Positions 1 through 6,875 of a DNA stretch of 64,000 nucleotides are shown piece after piece; position 1 is the first letter of the stretch, and the number at the start of each line of letters is the position of its first letter. Source of the stretch: Alphaproteobacteria bacterium (lineage in GTDB: Bacteria; Pseudomonadota; Alphaproteobacteria; Rhodospirillales; WMHbin7); NCBI GenBank assembly GCA_015231795.1, contig JADGAX010000007.1, positions 1-64,000 of the forward strand, in the 5' to 3' direction. The position numbers were made by a program, and so were the translations under genes. The notes under the pieces are model-generated. The model was not told the origin of the DNA. It saw nothing but the letters and a program-made list of their open reading frames with translations, and searched no databases.

Positions 1-55
1 ATTGGCGGCTAGCTTTCCCGATCTCAATCGCGTCTCCTGCTACGCGCTTCCTGCC
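1..55. repeat. 55-base exact copy of 61856-61910
   Basis: Bases 1-55 are identical to 61856-61910, inside the radical SAM gene at 61575-62471, and identity stops abruptly at base 56 (g versus a). The copy has no gene context of its own and interrupts a lysozyme-like gene on the other strand. A length of exactly 55 equals a k-mer size commonly used by de Bruijn assemblers, so an assembly-graph overlap at a contig end is the simplest explanation; a real short duplication is the alternative. Confidence 0.9.
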
Positions 56-193
56 GATGCCGATGGTGATGATGCCCTTCTTGTCGAGATAGGGGTATTC
101 GACCGTGCCTTCGTTCCGGCGGATCAGGTCGCGCATCTTGGTCTTGGCGCTGTCGGGCAAGTTGTAGGCGGATTGCTGTGTGTTTTTCGTCAT
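1..193 (-). CDS. Truncated phage-type lysozyme-like protein (GH24), N-terminal fragment
   Basis: Read on the minus strand from ATG at 193, with a good ribosome binding site (TAGGAG about 8 bases upstream). The N-terminus contains MRDLIRRNEG, then YPYLDKKG and TIGIG, which match the E-G...Y-x-D-x-x-G...T-I-G-x-G pattern of T4/lambdoid lysozymes that cleave peptidoglycan; the catalytic Glu would be in RRNEG. Homology ends at base 56, where the sequence switches to a 55-base copy of an unrelated radical SAM gene, so the remaining codons to base 1 are not genuine lysozyme. No signal peptide is visible. It may be a prophage or cell-wall gene cut by the contig end. Family call fairly good, boundaries artificial. 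Confidence 0.6.
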   Translation of the reverse strand, partial: MTKNTQQSAYNLPDSAKTKMRDLIRRNEGTVEYPYLDKKGIITIGIGRKRVAGDAIEIGKASRQ

Positions 194-255
194 GATACGA
201 TCTCCTAAAGGTTGAGGGCGCGCCGAATCCGCCCTTGCCTCGCTGGGAGGAAAGG

Positions 256-936
256 ATGATGAGACGAGCCGTTCAGTTGAAAGTTGGATTAGTGCTTCTG
301 TTGGCGCTGCTTGCTCTGCCCCGGTCAGGGCAAGGCGAAGAAGACACAGAGGTGCGCCTGACCTATGTGCCCAACTGGGCCCCCATTCCCGGCAATCAGG
401 GAATGACGTGGTTTGCGAGCAAATCTTGGATGCCTGCGACGTTTCAAAGCCAGCAAGCAGTCGGCATCATGACCATCCATGAGGGCGGAACCATTACCTT
501 CGAAAAGAATCTCCGCCCCTGGTCCTACCGGGTGCTGGCGGAAAAGCCGGATTTCGTGCTGCTGTTCATGCGCATGAATCACACATATCCCGACGATAAA
601 ATATCCGACATCCGCTACAGTTTCGTCATCTTGGCACCTTACGTGTCCGAAATCGTCGGAACTCGCGATAAGCTGCCGCCTGACTTTCGCCCGCTCGCCA
701 TGCATTTCTTTTACTGCCTTGGCAATTACAGCCCACCTCACAGCGACGGCAGGGATGAATTCCGAACCCGTGAGGCGCATTGGAACATGCCGAAGGAAGA
801 TCTTTTGGCTTTCTGGCATCGCAACAAGTTGTGCAATCCGGTGGCGATGCATGCTGATTCGAAAGAGCTTGCAAAATACTTTCCGAACAAACCAGCCCCA
901 AACTGGGGCTGGGATTTTTATTCCGAATTACGGTAG
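256..936 (+). CDS. Exported protein of unknown function
   Basis: A 226-residue protein starting at ATG 256, chosen because GGGAGGAAAGG lies directly upstream; an in-frame ATG at 235 has no such site. Residues 1-27 form a typical Sec signal peptide (basic MMRR, hydrophobic GLVLLLALLAL, then a probable cut after SGQG). The mature part is rich in W, P and aromatic residues (for example YVPNWAPIPGNQGMTWF) and carries two cysteines late in the chain, with no motif I recognise. It probably acts in the periplasm or outside the cell. It stands alone between a minus-strand lysozyme-like fragment and a minus-strand micro-peptide. I do not recognise the family. Confidence 0.7.
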   Translation: MMRRAVQLKVGLVLLLALLALPRSGQGEEDTEVRLTYVPNWAPIPGNQGMTWFASKSWMPATFQSQQAVGIMTIHEGGTITFEKNLRPWSYRVLAEKPDFVLLFMRMNHTYPDDKISDIRYSFVILAPYVSEIVGTRDKLPPDFRPLAMHFFYCLGNYSPPHSDGRDEFRTREAHWNMPKEDLLAFWHRNKLCNPVAMHADSKELAKYFPNKPAPNWGWDFYSELR

Positions 937-965
937 CGCGATTGATCGTCTTTCCTTCTCGAGGC

Positions 966-1109
966 TCAGACAACCGACTTGATGTAGGCTTTCTCTTCCT
1001 TGCTCAGCTTCGGCGGCTTGTCGCCTTCAGCCCATGCTGATCCCAAATCCTGCAGCATGCGGACAACGGCGATCACGCAGAGCACAAGCAATCGGCGGCT
1101 TCGCTTCAT
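966..1109 (-). CDS. Possible 47-residue exported micro-peptide
   Basis: Minus-strand ORF from ATG 1109 to TGA 966. It reads MKRSRRLLVLCVIAVV..., with a basic start, a hydrophobic stretch and an AWA signal-peptidase-like site near residue 27, followed by a short charged tail (EGDKPPKLSKEEKAYIKSVV). That arrangement is unlikely by chance and resembles a secreted or periplasmic small peptide. The ribosome binding site is weak. The 19 bases around the start are repeated at 1282-1300. Function unknown; could be a non-coding coincidence. Confidence 0.45.
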   Translation of the reverse strand: MKRSRRLLVLCVIAVVRMLQDLGSAWAEGDKPPKLSKEEKAYIKSVV

Positions 1110-1300
1110 GACGGCGATCCATTCTGGGCGCAATAAGGGCGGTAATGAGGGCAGTATAGGTGGATGCTCGCAGTGGTGTCAATGACTAAATTCATTAAAA
1201 TCACTGATATTTTCCGCTTGCGGAATATTCCCCCATCATCCAGTTCAGCCCGCAGAAACATAGGACAGCAGCGGATTCGCGTCATGACGGCGATCCATTC
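1106..1300. repeat. 19-base direct repeat at 1106-1124 and 1282-1300
   Basis: TCATGACGGCGATCCATTC occurs at 1106-1124 and again at 1282-1300. The first copy covers the start codon of the micro-peptide gene on the minus strand, and the second gives the same GTC-ATG context to a downstream minus-strand frame that lacks a signal peptide. This may be a partial duplication of a small gene's 5' end with decay of one copy. Confidence 0.7.
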
Positions 1301-1426
1301 CATTTATCAGGTTGGAAGTGGGCATTGCCCTAATCTTGCCTGATTCCCCCTGTAGACAGGCGCTGGTACTTGACAGAAACCCGGTTCCGGCCCACAAACA
1401 CCCCATATCTGGGGAGGAAAAACGCA
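1110..1426. other. 317-base region without a confident gene, upstream of tolB
   Basis: Apart from the second 19-base repeat copy, I see no convincing gene here. A perfect TTGACA hexamer sits at 1370-1375, but no good -10 element follows at 16-18 bases. The tolB ribosome binding site GGGGAGG is at 1411-1417. In most relatives tolA would be immediately upstream of tolB; it is not present. Confidence 0.5.
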
Positions 1427-2740
1427 ATGCTCCGCAAGCTGTTGATCGTTGGATTGATGTTGCTCGCCGCACCGGCCATGGCCGAGGTGCGTATCGACAT
1501 CACGCAGGGCAATGTGAAGCCCTTGCCGGTCGCCATCGCCGACTTCCAAGGCGTCAAAGGCAACGAGGGCCAGCTGGGCCTGGATATCAGCCGCGTTATC
1601 GCCGCCGATTTGGAACGTTCGGGCCTGTTCAAGCCCATCGACAAGCGCGCCTTCATCCAGTCGGCCGAGTCGCTGGCCGTGCAGCCCCGTTTCGGCGATT
1701 GGCGCCAGATCAACGCCCAGGCCCTGGTCCAGGGCCGGGTCGAGGTGCAGCCCGATGGACGTTTGCGCACCGAGTTCCGTCTGTGGGACGTATATGCCGA
1801 ACAGCAGATGATCGGTCAGGCTTACTTTACGTCGCCCACCAACTGGCGTCGCGTCGCCCATATCGTCGCCGACGCCATCTACAAGCGTTTGACCGGCGAA
1901 GACGGCTATTTCGACACGCAGATCGTTTACGTCGCCGAGTCGGGACCCATGACCCGGCGCGTCAAGCGTCTGGCCATCATGGATCAGGATGGCGAGAATC
2001 ATAAGTTCCTGACAGACGGTTCCGATCTGGTGGTGACGCCGCGCTTTGCGCCCAATTTGCGTGAAATCACTTATCTGTCCTTCTATCGCAACACGCCCAG
2101 GGTCTACATTCTGAACATCGATACCGGACGTCGCGAAGTGGTGGGCGACTTCCCCGGCATGACCTATGCGCCCCGTTTTTCAGGCGATGGCAACAAAGTG
2201 GTGATGTCCGTTTCCGTCGATGGAAATTCCGAAATCTATGAAATGGATTTGCGCACGCGCCGTTCGCAGCGCCTGACGGATCATCCGTCCATCGACACGT
2301 CGCCCAGCTATTCTCCCGATGGATCGCAGATCACCTTCAACTCGGATCGCGGCGGCACGCAGCAGCTTTACGTCATGAACTCCGATGGCTCGAACGCGCG
2401 CCGCATTTCCTTCGGCGACGGGCGCTATGGCACGCCCGTCTGGTCGCCGCGTGGCGATCTGATCGCCTTCACCAAAATGAAGGGCGGCACCTTCTACATC
2501 GGCGTCATGCGCCCCGATGGATCGGGCGAGCGACTGCTGACCGAGGGCTATCTGGTCGAAGCGCCAACCTGGGCGCCCAATGGCCGCGTTCTCATGTTCT
2601 TCCGCCAGTCGCAGACGCGGGGAAAAGCGGGCAGCGACAGCTTCAAGCTCTATTCGATCGATCTGACCGGCTATAACGAACGCCAGGTCGTAACGCCGAT
2701 GGACGCTTCCGATCCGGCTTGGTCGCCGCTGATACCGTAG
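1427..2740 (+). CDS. tolB: Tol-Pal system beta-propeller protein TolB
   Basis: A 437-residue periplasmic protein of the Tol-Pal envelope complex, which links the inner membrane, peptidoglycan and outer membrane during division and binds Pal. Start at ATG 1427 follows GGGGAGG at 8-9 bases; a longer TTG frame from 1370 is disfavoured. Signal peptide [19 protein letters not shown], then the N-terminal TolB domain ([21 protein letters not shown]) and a six-bladed propeller built from repeats such as [48 protein letters not shown] and [14 protein letters not shown]. Length and domains are normal. Pal follows after a structured 170-base gap. Unusually, tolA is not the upstream neighbour. Confidence 0.97.
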   Translation: MLRKLLIVGLMLLAAPAMAEVRIDITQGNVKPLPVAIADFQGVKGNEGQLGLDISRVIAADLERSGLFKPIDKRAFIQSAESLAVQPRFGDWRQINAQALVQGRVEVQPDGRLRTEFRLWDVYAEQQMIGQAYFTSPTNWRRVAHIVADAIYKRLTGEDGYFDTQIVYVAESGPMTRRVKRLAIMDQDGENHKFLTDGSDLVVTPRFAPNLREITYLSFYRNTPRVYILNIDTGRREVVGDFPGMTYAPRFSGDGNKVVMSVSVDGNSEIYEMDLRTRRSQRLTDHPSIDTSPSYSPDGSQITFNSDRGGTQQLYVMNSDGSNARRISFGDGRYGTPVWSPRGDLIAFTKMKGGTFYIGVMRPDGSGERLLTEGYLVEAPTWAPNGRVLMFFRQSQTRGKAGSDSFKLYSIDLTGYNERQVVTPMDASDPAWSPLIP

Positions 2741-2743
2741 CAA

Positions 2744-2772
2744 CATTGCAACAGTGTGTTGCTGTTGCAATG
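2744..2772. other. Perfect 11-bp hairpin after tolB
   Basis: CATTGCAACAG (2744-2754) and CTGTTGCAATG (2762-2772) form a perfect 11-bp stem with a 7-base loop, four bases after the tolB stop. There is no T-run behind it, so it is more likely an RNA-stability or processing element, or a protein-binding palindrome, than a classical intrinsic terminator. Confidence 0.6.
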
Positions 2773-2785
2773 AATTGAGAAAAAA

Positions 2786-2909
2786 TGCGGTTGACAATCG
2801 CACTGCAATATCGTTTTTTACCCCCTACGGGTTCCGCCCCATCGGGCGTAGCCCCCACGTATCAATTGATCCATGTCAATCAATCCCGTATCCGCTGAGG
2901 GGTAAAAAA
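2786..2909 (+). promoter_or_regulatory. Structured pal leader with an arm covering the pal ribosome binding site
   Basis: A near-palindrome TGCGGTTGACAATCGCA (2786-2802, one G/T mismatch) contains a perfect TTGACA -35-like hexamer, but no clear -10 was found. Further on, TTTTTTACCCC (2814-2824) is exactly complementary to GGGGTAAAAAA (2899-2909), and the second arm contains the pal Shine-Dalgarno GAGGGG and abuts the ATG at 2911. Small inner stems (CTACG/CGTAG; CGCCC/GGGCG) lie between. Together they suggest a folded leader that could hide the start site. Structure is seen; regulation is inferred. Confidence 0.4.
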
Positions 2910-2910
2910 A

Positions 2911-3384
2911 ATGAAGCTGCGTGTTCTGAGCCTGTTTGCGGCTCTTGCTATTCTGACCGCCTGCGAAACGGCCCCCACCACCACTGGTTCGGATGCCGGC
3001 AAGGGTACCCAGGTGAAGCAGGCTGCTCCTGGTTCCAAGGAAGATTTCATCGCCAACGTCGGCGATCGCGTGTTCTTCGACTATGACAAGTCGGATCTGC
3101 GCGCCGATGCCAAGGCCCAGCTGGACAAGCAGGTCGAGTGGCTGAAGAAATATCCCAATGCCAAGGCGCTGGTCGAAGGCCATTGCGATGAGCGCGGCAC
3201 CCGCGAATACAACTTCGGTCTGGGTGAGCGTCGCGCCAAGTCGATCGTCGAGCACCTGAAGGCCAAGGGCATTGCCGCCGCCCGCGTGCGCATGGTCTCC
3301 TATGGTAAGGAGCGCCCTGCCGTTCTCGGCTCGAACGATGCTTCGTGGGCCCAGAATCGCCGTGGCGTGACGGTGGTCGAGTAA
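2911..3384 (+). CDS. pal: Peptidoglycan-associated lipoprotein Pal
   Basis: A 157-residue outer-membrane lipoprotein that anchors the outer membrane to peptidoglycan and works with TolB. Signal peptide and lipobox LTAC with the lipidated cysteine at residue 18, a short Gly/Thr/Ala-rich linker, then an OmpA-like domain (residues about 50-157) with the diagnostic VFFDYDKSDL, EGHCDERGTREYN, LGERRA and QNRRGV segments that bind diaminopimelate in peptidoglycan. The start ATG 2911 follows GAGGGG. A hairpin terminator lies downstream at 3421-3462, before a second Pal-like gene. Confidence 0.96.
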   Translation: MKLRVLSLFAALAILTACETAPTTTGSDAGKGTQVKQAAPGSKEDFIANVGDRVFFDYDKSDLRADAKAQLDKQVEWLKKYPNAKALVEGHCDERGTREYNFGLGERRAKSIVEHLKAKGIAAARVRMVSYGKERPAVLGSNDASWAQNRRGVTVVE

Positions 3385-3420
3385 ATCTCGACCAACTCGC
3401 CTTCGGGTAATTTGCTTAAA

Positions 3421-3462
3421 TGCCTGGCTCTGTCTCTGGATTTCCAGAGACAGGCTGGGCAT
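3421..3462 (+). terminator. Terminator-like hairpin after pal
   Basis: CTGTCTCTGG (3430-3439) and CCAGAGACAG (3444-3453) form a perfect 10-bp stem with the loop ATTT, extended imperfectly outwards by TGCC/GGCA. It is followed by ATTAAGTATTTG, a weak T-rich tail. It lies 37 bases after the pal stop, so partial transcription termination between the two pal genes is likely. Confidence 0.7.
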
Positions 3463-3493
3463 TAAGTATTTGTGCCTTGAAAAGGCCTTAATT

Positions 3494-3513
3494 CAGCCCA
3501 ATTTGGGCTATGA
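3494..3513 (+). promoter_or_regulatory. Palindrome overlapping a -10-like element upstream of the second pal gene
   Basis: AGCCCAATTTGGGCT (3494-3508) is a 7+1+7 perfect palindrome and overlaps TATGAT (3508-3513), a good -10 hexamer. The -35 position reads CCTTAA, which is poor, so this may be an activator-dependent or weak promoter with an operator. Suggestive only. Confidence 0.35.
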
Positions 3514-3559
3514 TGCTTTGGCAGGATCCGCAAGTTACCGCGCATTCTTGTGACAACCA

Positions 3560-3597
3560 GGCGCTCTAAGCCGAACCGGCTTTCGGGCGCCGTTTTT
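3560..3597 (+). terminator. Intrinsic terminator or attenuator directly before the second pal gene
   Basis: GGCGC (3560-3564) pairs with GCGCC (3587-3591) around an inner perfect stem AAGCCG/CGGCTT (3568-3573/3577-3582), followed by GTTTTT (3592-3597). The ribosome binding site of the next gene (GGAGAAGGGG) starts right after the T-run. The position in the leader is typical of an attenuator, although it may simply stop read-through from pal. Confidence 0.65.
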
Positions 3598-3614
3598 GGA
3601 GAAGGGGAATCCCG

Positions 3615-4130
3615 ATGAAACGCTTTTCGTCTTTCGCCGTCGTTCTTGGAGCCGCGCTGGCTCTGGCCGCCTGTTCGTCCGATCCTGAAATCGGCAGCGA
3701 TGCCAAGGGGTCCGGCACCGGAATGGGTGGCGGCACCGGCGTTACGTCTGGCGTTGGACCCAGCGGAGTCGGAACTGGCAACAATCCCTTCTCGCAGGAA
3801 GGCGTTGCCGACCGCGTCTTTTTTGAGACGGATCGCTCTGATTTGACCGCCGACGCGCAGGCCACGCTGACCCGTCAGGCCGCCTGGATGGGCCGTAATC
3901 CCAGCGTCCGCGCCGTGATCGAGGGGCATTGCGACGAACGCGGCACGCGCGAATACAACTTTGCGCTCGGCGAGCGCCGCGCCAAGGCCGTGATCGAGTT
4001 TATGAAGGCGCGTGGCGTTGCCGCCGCCCGTCTGCGCATGGTGTCGTTCGGCAAGGAACGTCCGGTCGCTCTGGGTGCCACGGAAGAGGCGTGGGGCCAG
4101 AACCGTCGCGCCATGACGATCATCGAGTAA
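3615..4130 (+). CDS. Second Pal-like OmpA-domain lipoprotein
   Basis: A 171-residue paralogue of the preceding Pal. Signal peptide with lipobox LAAC (Cys20), then a longer glycine/serine/threonine-rich linker (residues about 30-60), then an OmpA-like peptidoglycan-binding domain with VFFETDRSDL, EGHCDERGTREYN, LGERRAKAVIEF and QNRRAM. The EGHCDERGTREYN block is identical to that of Pal. The start ATG 3615 follows GGAGAAGGGGAA. It has its own leader with a palindrome and a terminator-like hairpin, so it is probably regulated apart from pal. A tandem second Pal between pal and ybgF is not the usual arrangement; it could serve a different envelope site or growth state. Not annotated pal to avoid confusion. 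Confidence 0.93.
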   Translation: MKRFSSFAVVLGAALALAACSSDPEIGSDAKGSGTGMGGGTGVTSGVGPSGVGTGNNPFSQEGVADRVFFETDRSDLTADAQATLTRQAAWMGRNPSVRAVIEGHCDERGTREYNFALGERRAKAVIEFMKARGVAAARLRMVSFGKERPVALGATEEAWGQNRRAMTIIE

Positions 4131-4160
4131 TCGGCGCTTTGCGCTGCGATTTAGTCAATG

Positions 4161-4194
4161 AAAGAACTCTTCGGCCAAGGCCGGAGGGTTCTTT
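4161..4194. terminator. Long hairpin between the second pal gene and ybgF
   Basis: AAAGAACTCTTCGGCC and GGCCGGAGGGTTCTTT form an up to 16-bp stem (two G-T pairs) around AA, ending in TTCTTT. It lies 30 bases after the stop of the lipoprotein gene and 32 before the ybgF start. There is no long T-run beyond the stem, so it may act as a bidirectional terminator or an mRNA processing/stabilising structure. Confidence 0.6.
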
Positions 4195-4225
4195 CCCGGC
4201 CTTGCCGCTTAAGGGAATTGAAGGC

Positions 4226-5227
4226 ATGCCTTTGCGCGTTCTATCCGTTTCGATTGTAGCCGCTTCTTTGATGACGCTGGCTTTGGCTGGCGCTCCGGCC
4301 CACGCCCAGTCTGATGTGCGCCCACTTCTGGATCGCCTGGACCGTGTCGAGCGGGAAATGACCACCTTGCAGCGCCAAGTTTATCGCGGTGGCGGCGGAT
4401 CGTCTTCGTCGTCTCAGGCAGCACCCGTGGTGGGCGATTCCAGCGACGCCATCGTCTCCATCCAGGAGCGTTTGGAGCGAATCGAAGGCGAGATGCGCCG
4501 TCTGACCGGCAAGTTCGAAGAGTTGGGCCATGCCCAGACGCAGACCAGCCAGCGGATCGAACGCATGGGCAAGGACAACGACCTGCGTTTTTCAGAGATC
4601 GAGCAGAAACTGAGTGCGGCGCAGACGGCGGCCCAGGGGCCGCAGGCCGGCCCCGTGCCCCAACACAATCCGCCGCCTGAATTGATGCAGAATTCGCAGG
4701 CCAAGCCGGGCGAGGAAACCATTGTTCTAAAGCCGCCCGCGGGCGCTGACGCAGGCAAGGGCGGCACGTTGCAGGCTTCACAAGCCGCCAAGCCGCCGCC
4801 GCCAGCGGGCCAAGCGCCCACCACAGCCGCTTCCGGCAATGCGCAGGAGCAGTATGACAGGGCCTATGCGCAGTTGAAGGGCGGCAATTACGAAGCCGCC
4901 GAGAAGGCCTTCGCCGCTTTCGTGCAGGCGCATCCCAACGACGCCCTGGCGGGCAACGCCCAATATTGGCTGGGCGAGTCGTTCTATGTGCGCGGCGATC
5001 ATCAAAAAGCCGCCGCCGCCTTCGCCGAAGGCTATCTCAAATATCCCAAAAGCCCCAAGGCTTCCGACAATCTGCTGAAACTTGGTCTGTCGCTTGACCA
5101 GTTGGGGCAGAAAAAGGAAGCCTGCGCCAGTTACGCCCGGCTGGAGAAGGAATTCAAGTCGGTCTCTGGCGCCGATGCGGCCAAGCGCAAGGCAGCTTCG
5201 GAAATGCAGCGCCTGAACTGCAAGTAA
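4226..5227 (+). CDS. ybgF: Tol-Pal system protein YbgF/CpoB
   Basis: A 333-residue periplasmic protein that, in studied bacteria, coordinates outer-membrane constriction with peptidoglycan synthesis and interacts with TolA. Start at ATG 4226 (AAGG upstream) gives a clean signal peptide ending in APAHA; an open frame extends further upstream but only as an antisense-like shadow of the preceding lipoprotein gene. Domains: a coiled-coil trimerisation region (residues about 30-130, LLDRLDRVEREMTTLQRQV, ERLERIEGEMRRLTGKF), a Pro/Ala/Gly-rich linker, and C-terminal TPR repeats (residues about 205-330, YDRAYAQLKGGNYEAAEKAF, AQYWLGESFYVRGDHQKAA). Normal size for the family. Confidence 0.95.
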   Translation: MPLRVLSVSIVAASLMTLALAGAPAHAQSDVRPLLDRLDRVEREMTTLQRQVYRGGGGSSSSSQAAPVVGDSSDAIVSIQERLERIEGEMRRLTGKFEELGHAQTQTSQRIERMGKDNDLRFSEIEQKLSAAQTAAQGPQAGPVPQHNPPPELMQNSQAKPGEETIVLKPPAGADAGKGGTLQASQAAKPPPPAGQAPTTAASGNAQEQYDRAYAQLKGGNYEAAEKAFAAFVQAHPNDALAGNAQYWLGESFYVRGDHQKAAAAFAEGYLKYPKSPKASDNLLKLGLSLDQLGQKKEACASYARLEKEFKSVSGADAAKRKAASEMQRLNCK

Positions 5228-5305
5228 CCCTTCAGCCCCAGGCATCCGGCCCCACACTTTTTCTGTTCTTCGGCGCTGGAAGTGAATTTGTCGGATTTTT
5301 TAATC

Positions 5306-5400
5306 CGTCATGGCCGGGCTTGACCCGGCCATCCACGATTTTCTTTGCAAAAGCACCAGAAGGCAAGGCGTGGATGCCCGGCTCAAGGCCGGGCATGACG
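5306..5400. repeat. Interspersed palindromic repeat pair between ybgF and tilS
   Basis: Two 32-base units, 5306-5337 and 5369-5400, face each other. Each is itself nearly palindromic (GGCCGGG-CTTGA-CCCGGCC type), and the two arms are inverted copies differing by four compensating bases. The type (GTCATGGCCGGGCTTGACCC) and its spurious translation (VMPGLEPGIHA...GRVKPGHDG) are common between genes of many alphaproteobacteria. It fills most of the 260-base gap between ybgF and tilS and could also act as a bidirectional transcription stop. Confidence 0.85.
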
Positions 5401-5489
5401 ATGTGTTGAAAGATTGGCAAATCTACGCGAAACGTCGAGGAGCCGTTTTTTTCTTGCCGATGGCCGACGGCTGATGGCTGAATGCGCGC

Positions 5490-6800
5490 ATGATCGATCT
5501 TGCCGATTTCAGTCAGCGCTTGCAGGGTTTGGGACCTTTCGAAAACCGGCCGCGTCTTGCCGTTGCGGTTTCCGGCGGTTCCGACAGCATGGCGCTGACG
5601 CTGCTGGCCCATGAATGGGCGCAGGCCCGCGCCGGGCAAGTAACGGCGCTGATTGTCGATCACGCTTTGCGCCCTGGGTCGCGCGGCGAAGCCCTGCAGG
5701 TGAAACGTTGGCTGAAACGGCGCGGCATTCCTGCGCGGATTCTAACTTGGCAGGGCGAAAAGTCAGCCAACGGGCGCATGGCGGCGGCCAGAAGTGCCCG
5801 CTACGCCCTGCTGGAAGATGAATGTAAAAATCGGGGCATTCTGCATCTGCTCTTGGCCCATCAGTTGGAGGATCAGGCGGAAACCTGCCTGATGCGCATG
5901 GCGCGGGGCAGTGGCGCCGAGGGTTTGGCGGCCATGTCGCCTCTGGCCTATGCAAGGCATGTCCGCCTGCTGCGCCCCTTGCTGGGAGCGACGCGTCAAT
6001 CCTTGAAGGACTATCTGGAAAGCCGGGATCAAGATTGGATTTCCGATCCCAGCAACGACAATCCAAGTTACGAACGCGTGCGCCTGCGCCAGTCCTTGCC
6101 GCAATTGGCCGGGATCGGGCTGTCGGCGCAGGCCCTGGCGGCCAGCGCCGCCAAATTCCAGCGCTTGAAAAGGCATCTGGAAGACGAAACGGCCATCCTT
6201 TTGGCAAAGCATGTTTCTGTTGCCCATGTCGGCTATGCTTGGTTGGAGCCTGCCTTTCTGGATGAGCCATTGGAACCCCAGCGCTGGTCCTTGGCCCGTC
6301 TGCTGGCTTGCGTGGGAGGGGGAAGCTATCTGCCCGCCTCCCAGCAGGTCGAAAAATTGAGCATGGCCATGCAAGACAAAGCCTGGCGCGGGGCGACCCT
6401 GGGCGGCTGCCGCTTGCTGCGCCATCAGGGACGCATTCTCGTGACCCGCGAGGCGCAGGCCTGCCAAGCCCCCCTTCGCCTCGCCTCTGGCCTAGGCGGC
6501 CTTTGGGACGGGCGTTACCAATATCTTTGCTCGGCGGGTGTCAAGGGACGGGGGCTGACCCTGGGGGCGCTGGGAAGCCAGGGTGCTCAGCAATTGGCCC
6601 GTTTGGCCCCAGAGCTTAAGAAGAACGCCGGGGTTCCGTTCCAGGCCTGGGCCAGCTTGCCAGCTATTCGCGATGCAAGAGGTGTTTCCGCGCTTCCAGG
6701 ACTAGGGTATAAACGAGGCAGTCGATGCCTTGAACCTTTGACGGAATTGATCTTTCTGCCTAGACGGGCGCTTACGGGGTCAAGTCTGCTCTTGTCATAG
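5490..6800 (+). CDS. tilS: tRNA(Ile)-lysidine synthetase TilS
   Basis: A 436-residue cytoplasmic enzyme that uses ATP to attach lysine to C34 of tRNA-Ile2 (CAU anticodon), converting it to lysidine so that the tRNA reads AUA. The PP-loop ATP-binding motif SGGSDS is at residues 28-33, followed by the conserved VDHALRPGS and the LAHQLEDQAETCLMRMARGSG segment. The C-terminal TilS substrate-binding region follows with lower conservation. Its place between ybgF and ftsH is the standard alphaproteobacterial order. It follows a palindromic repeat, so it may have its own promoter, though none is obvious. Confidence 0.96.
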   Translation: MIDLADFSQRLQGLGPFENRPRLAVAVSGGSDSMALTLLAHEWAQARAGQVTALIVDHALRPGSRGEALQVKRWLKRRGIPARILTWQGEKSANGRMAAARSARYALLEDECKNRGILHLLLAHQLEDQAETCLMRMARGSGAEGLAAMSPLAYARHVRLLRPLLGATRQSLKDYLESRDQDWISDPSNDNPSYERVRLRQSLPQLAGIGLSAQALAASAAKFQRLKRHLEDETAILLAKHVSVAHVGYAWLEPAFLDEPLEPQRWSLARLLACVGGGSYLPASQQVEKLSMAMQDKAWRGATLGGCRLLRHQGRILVTREAQACQAPLRLASGLGGLWDGRYQYLCSAGVKGRGLTLGALGSQGAQQLARLAPELKKNAGVPFQAWASLPAIRDARGVSALPGLGYKRGSRCLEPLTELIFLPRRALTGSSLLLS

Positions 6801-6875
6801 GTTATTGGTTGACTATCTCTTGGTAATGGCTGGCCATGTGGTTGGCCGGTTTTCGTCTTTCAAAGGGTTCCTTCC

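Noticed and set aside
2-208. Open frame on the plus strand at the window start
   Set aside because: Its first codons come from the 55-base copied segment and the rest is antisense to a lysozyme-like gene with a better ribosome site.
1000-1185. Plus-strand short frame
   Set aside because: It has no recognisable feature, whereas the minus strand carries a frame with a signal peptide at 966-1109.
1370-1398. TTGACA as a tolB promoter
   Set aside because: The hexamer is perfect but no acceptable -10 lies at 16-18 bases, so I do not list it as a promoter.
3929-4225. N-terminal extension of ybgF
   Set aside because: It overlaps the second pal gene in another frame, has no homology, and a signal peptide starts at 4226.
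5232-5663. Minus-strand protein with VMPGLEPGIHA and GRVKPGHDG
   Set aside because: These words are the usual spurious translation of the alphaproteobacterial palindromic repeat, and the frame overlaps tilS.
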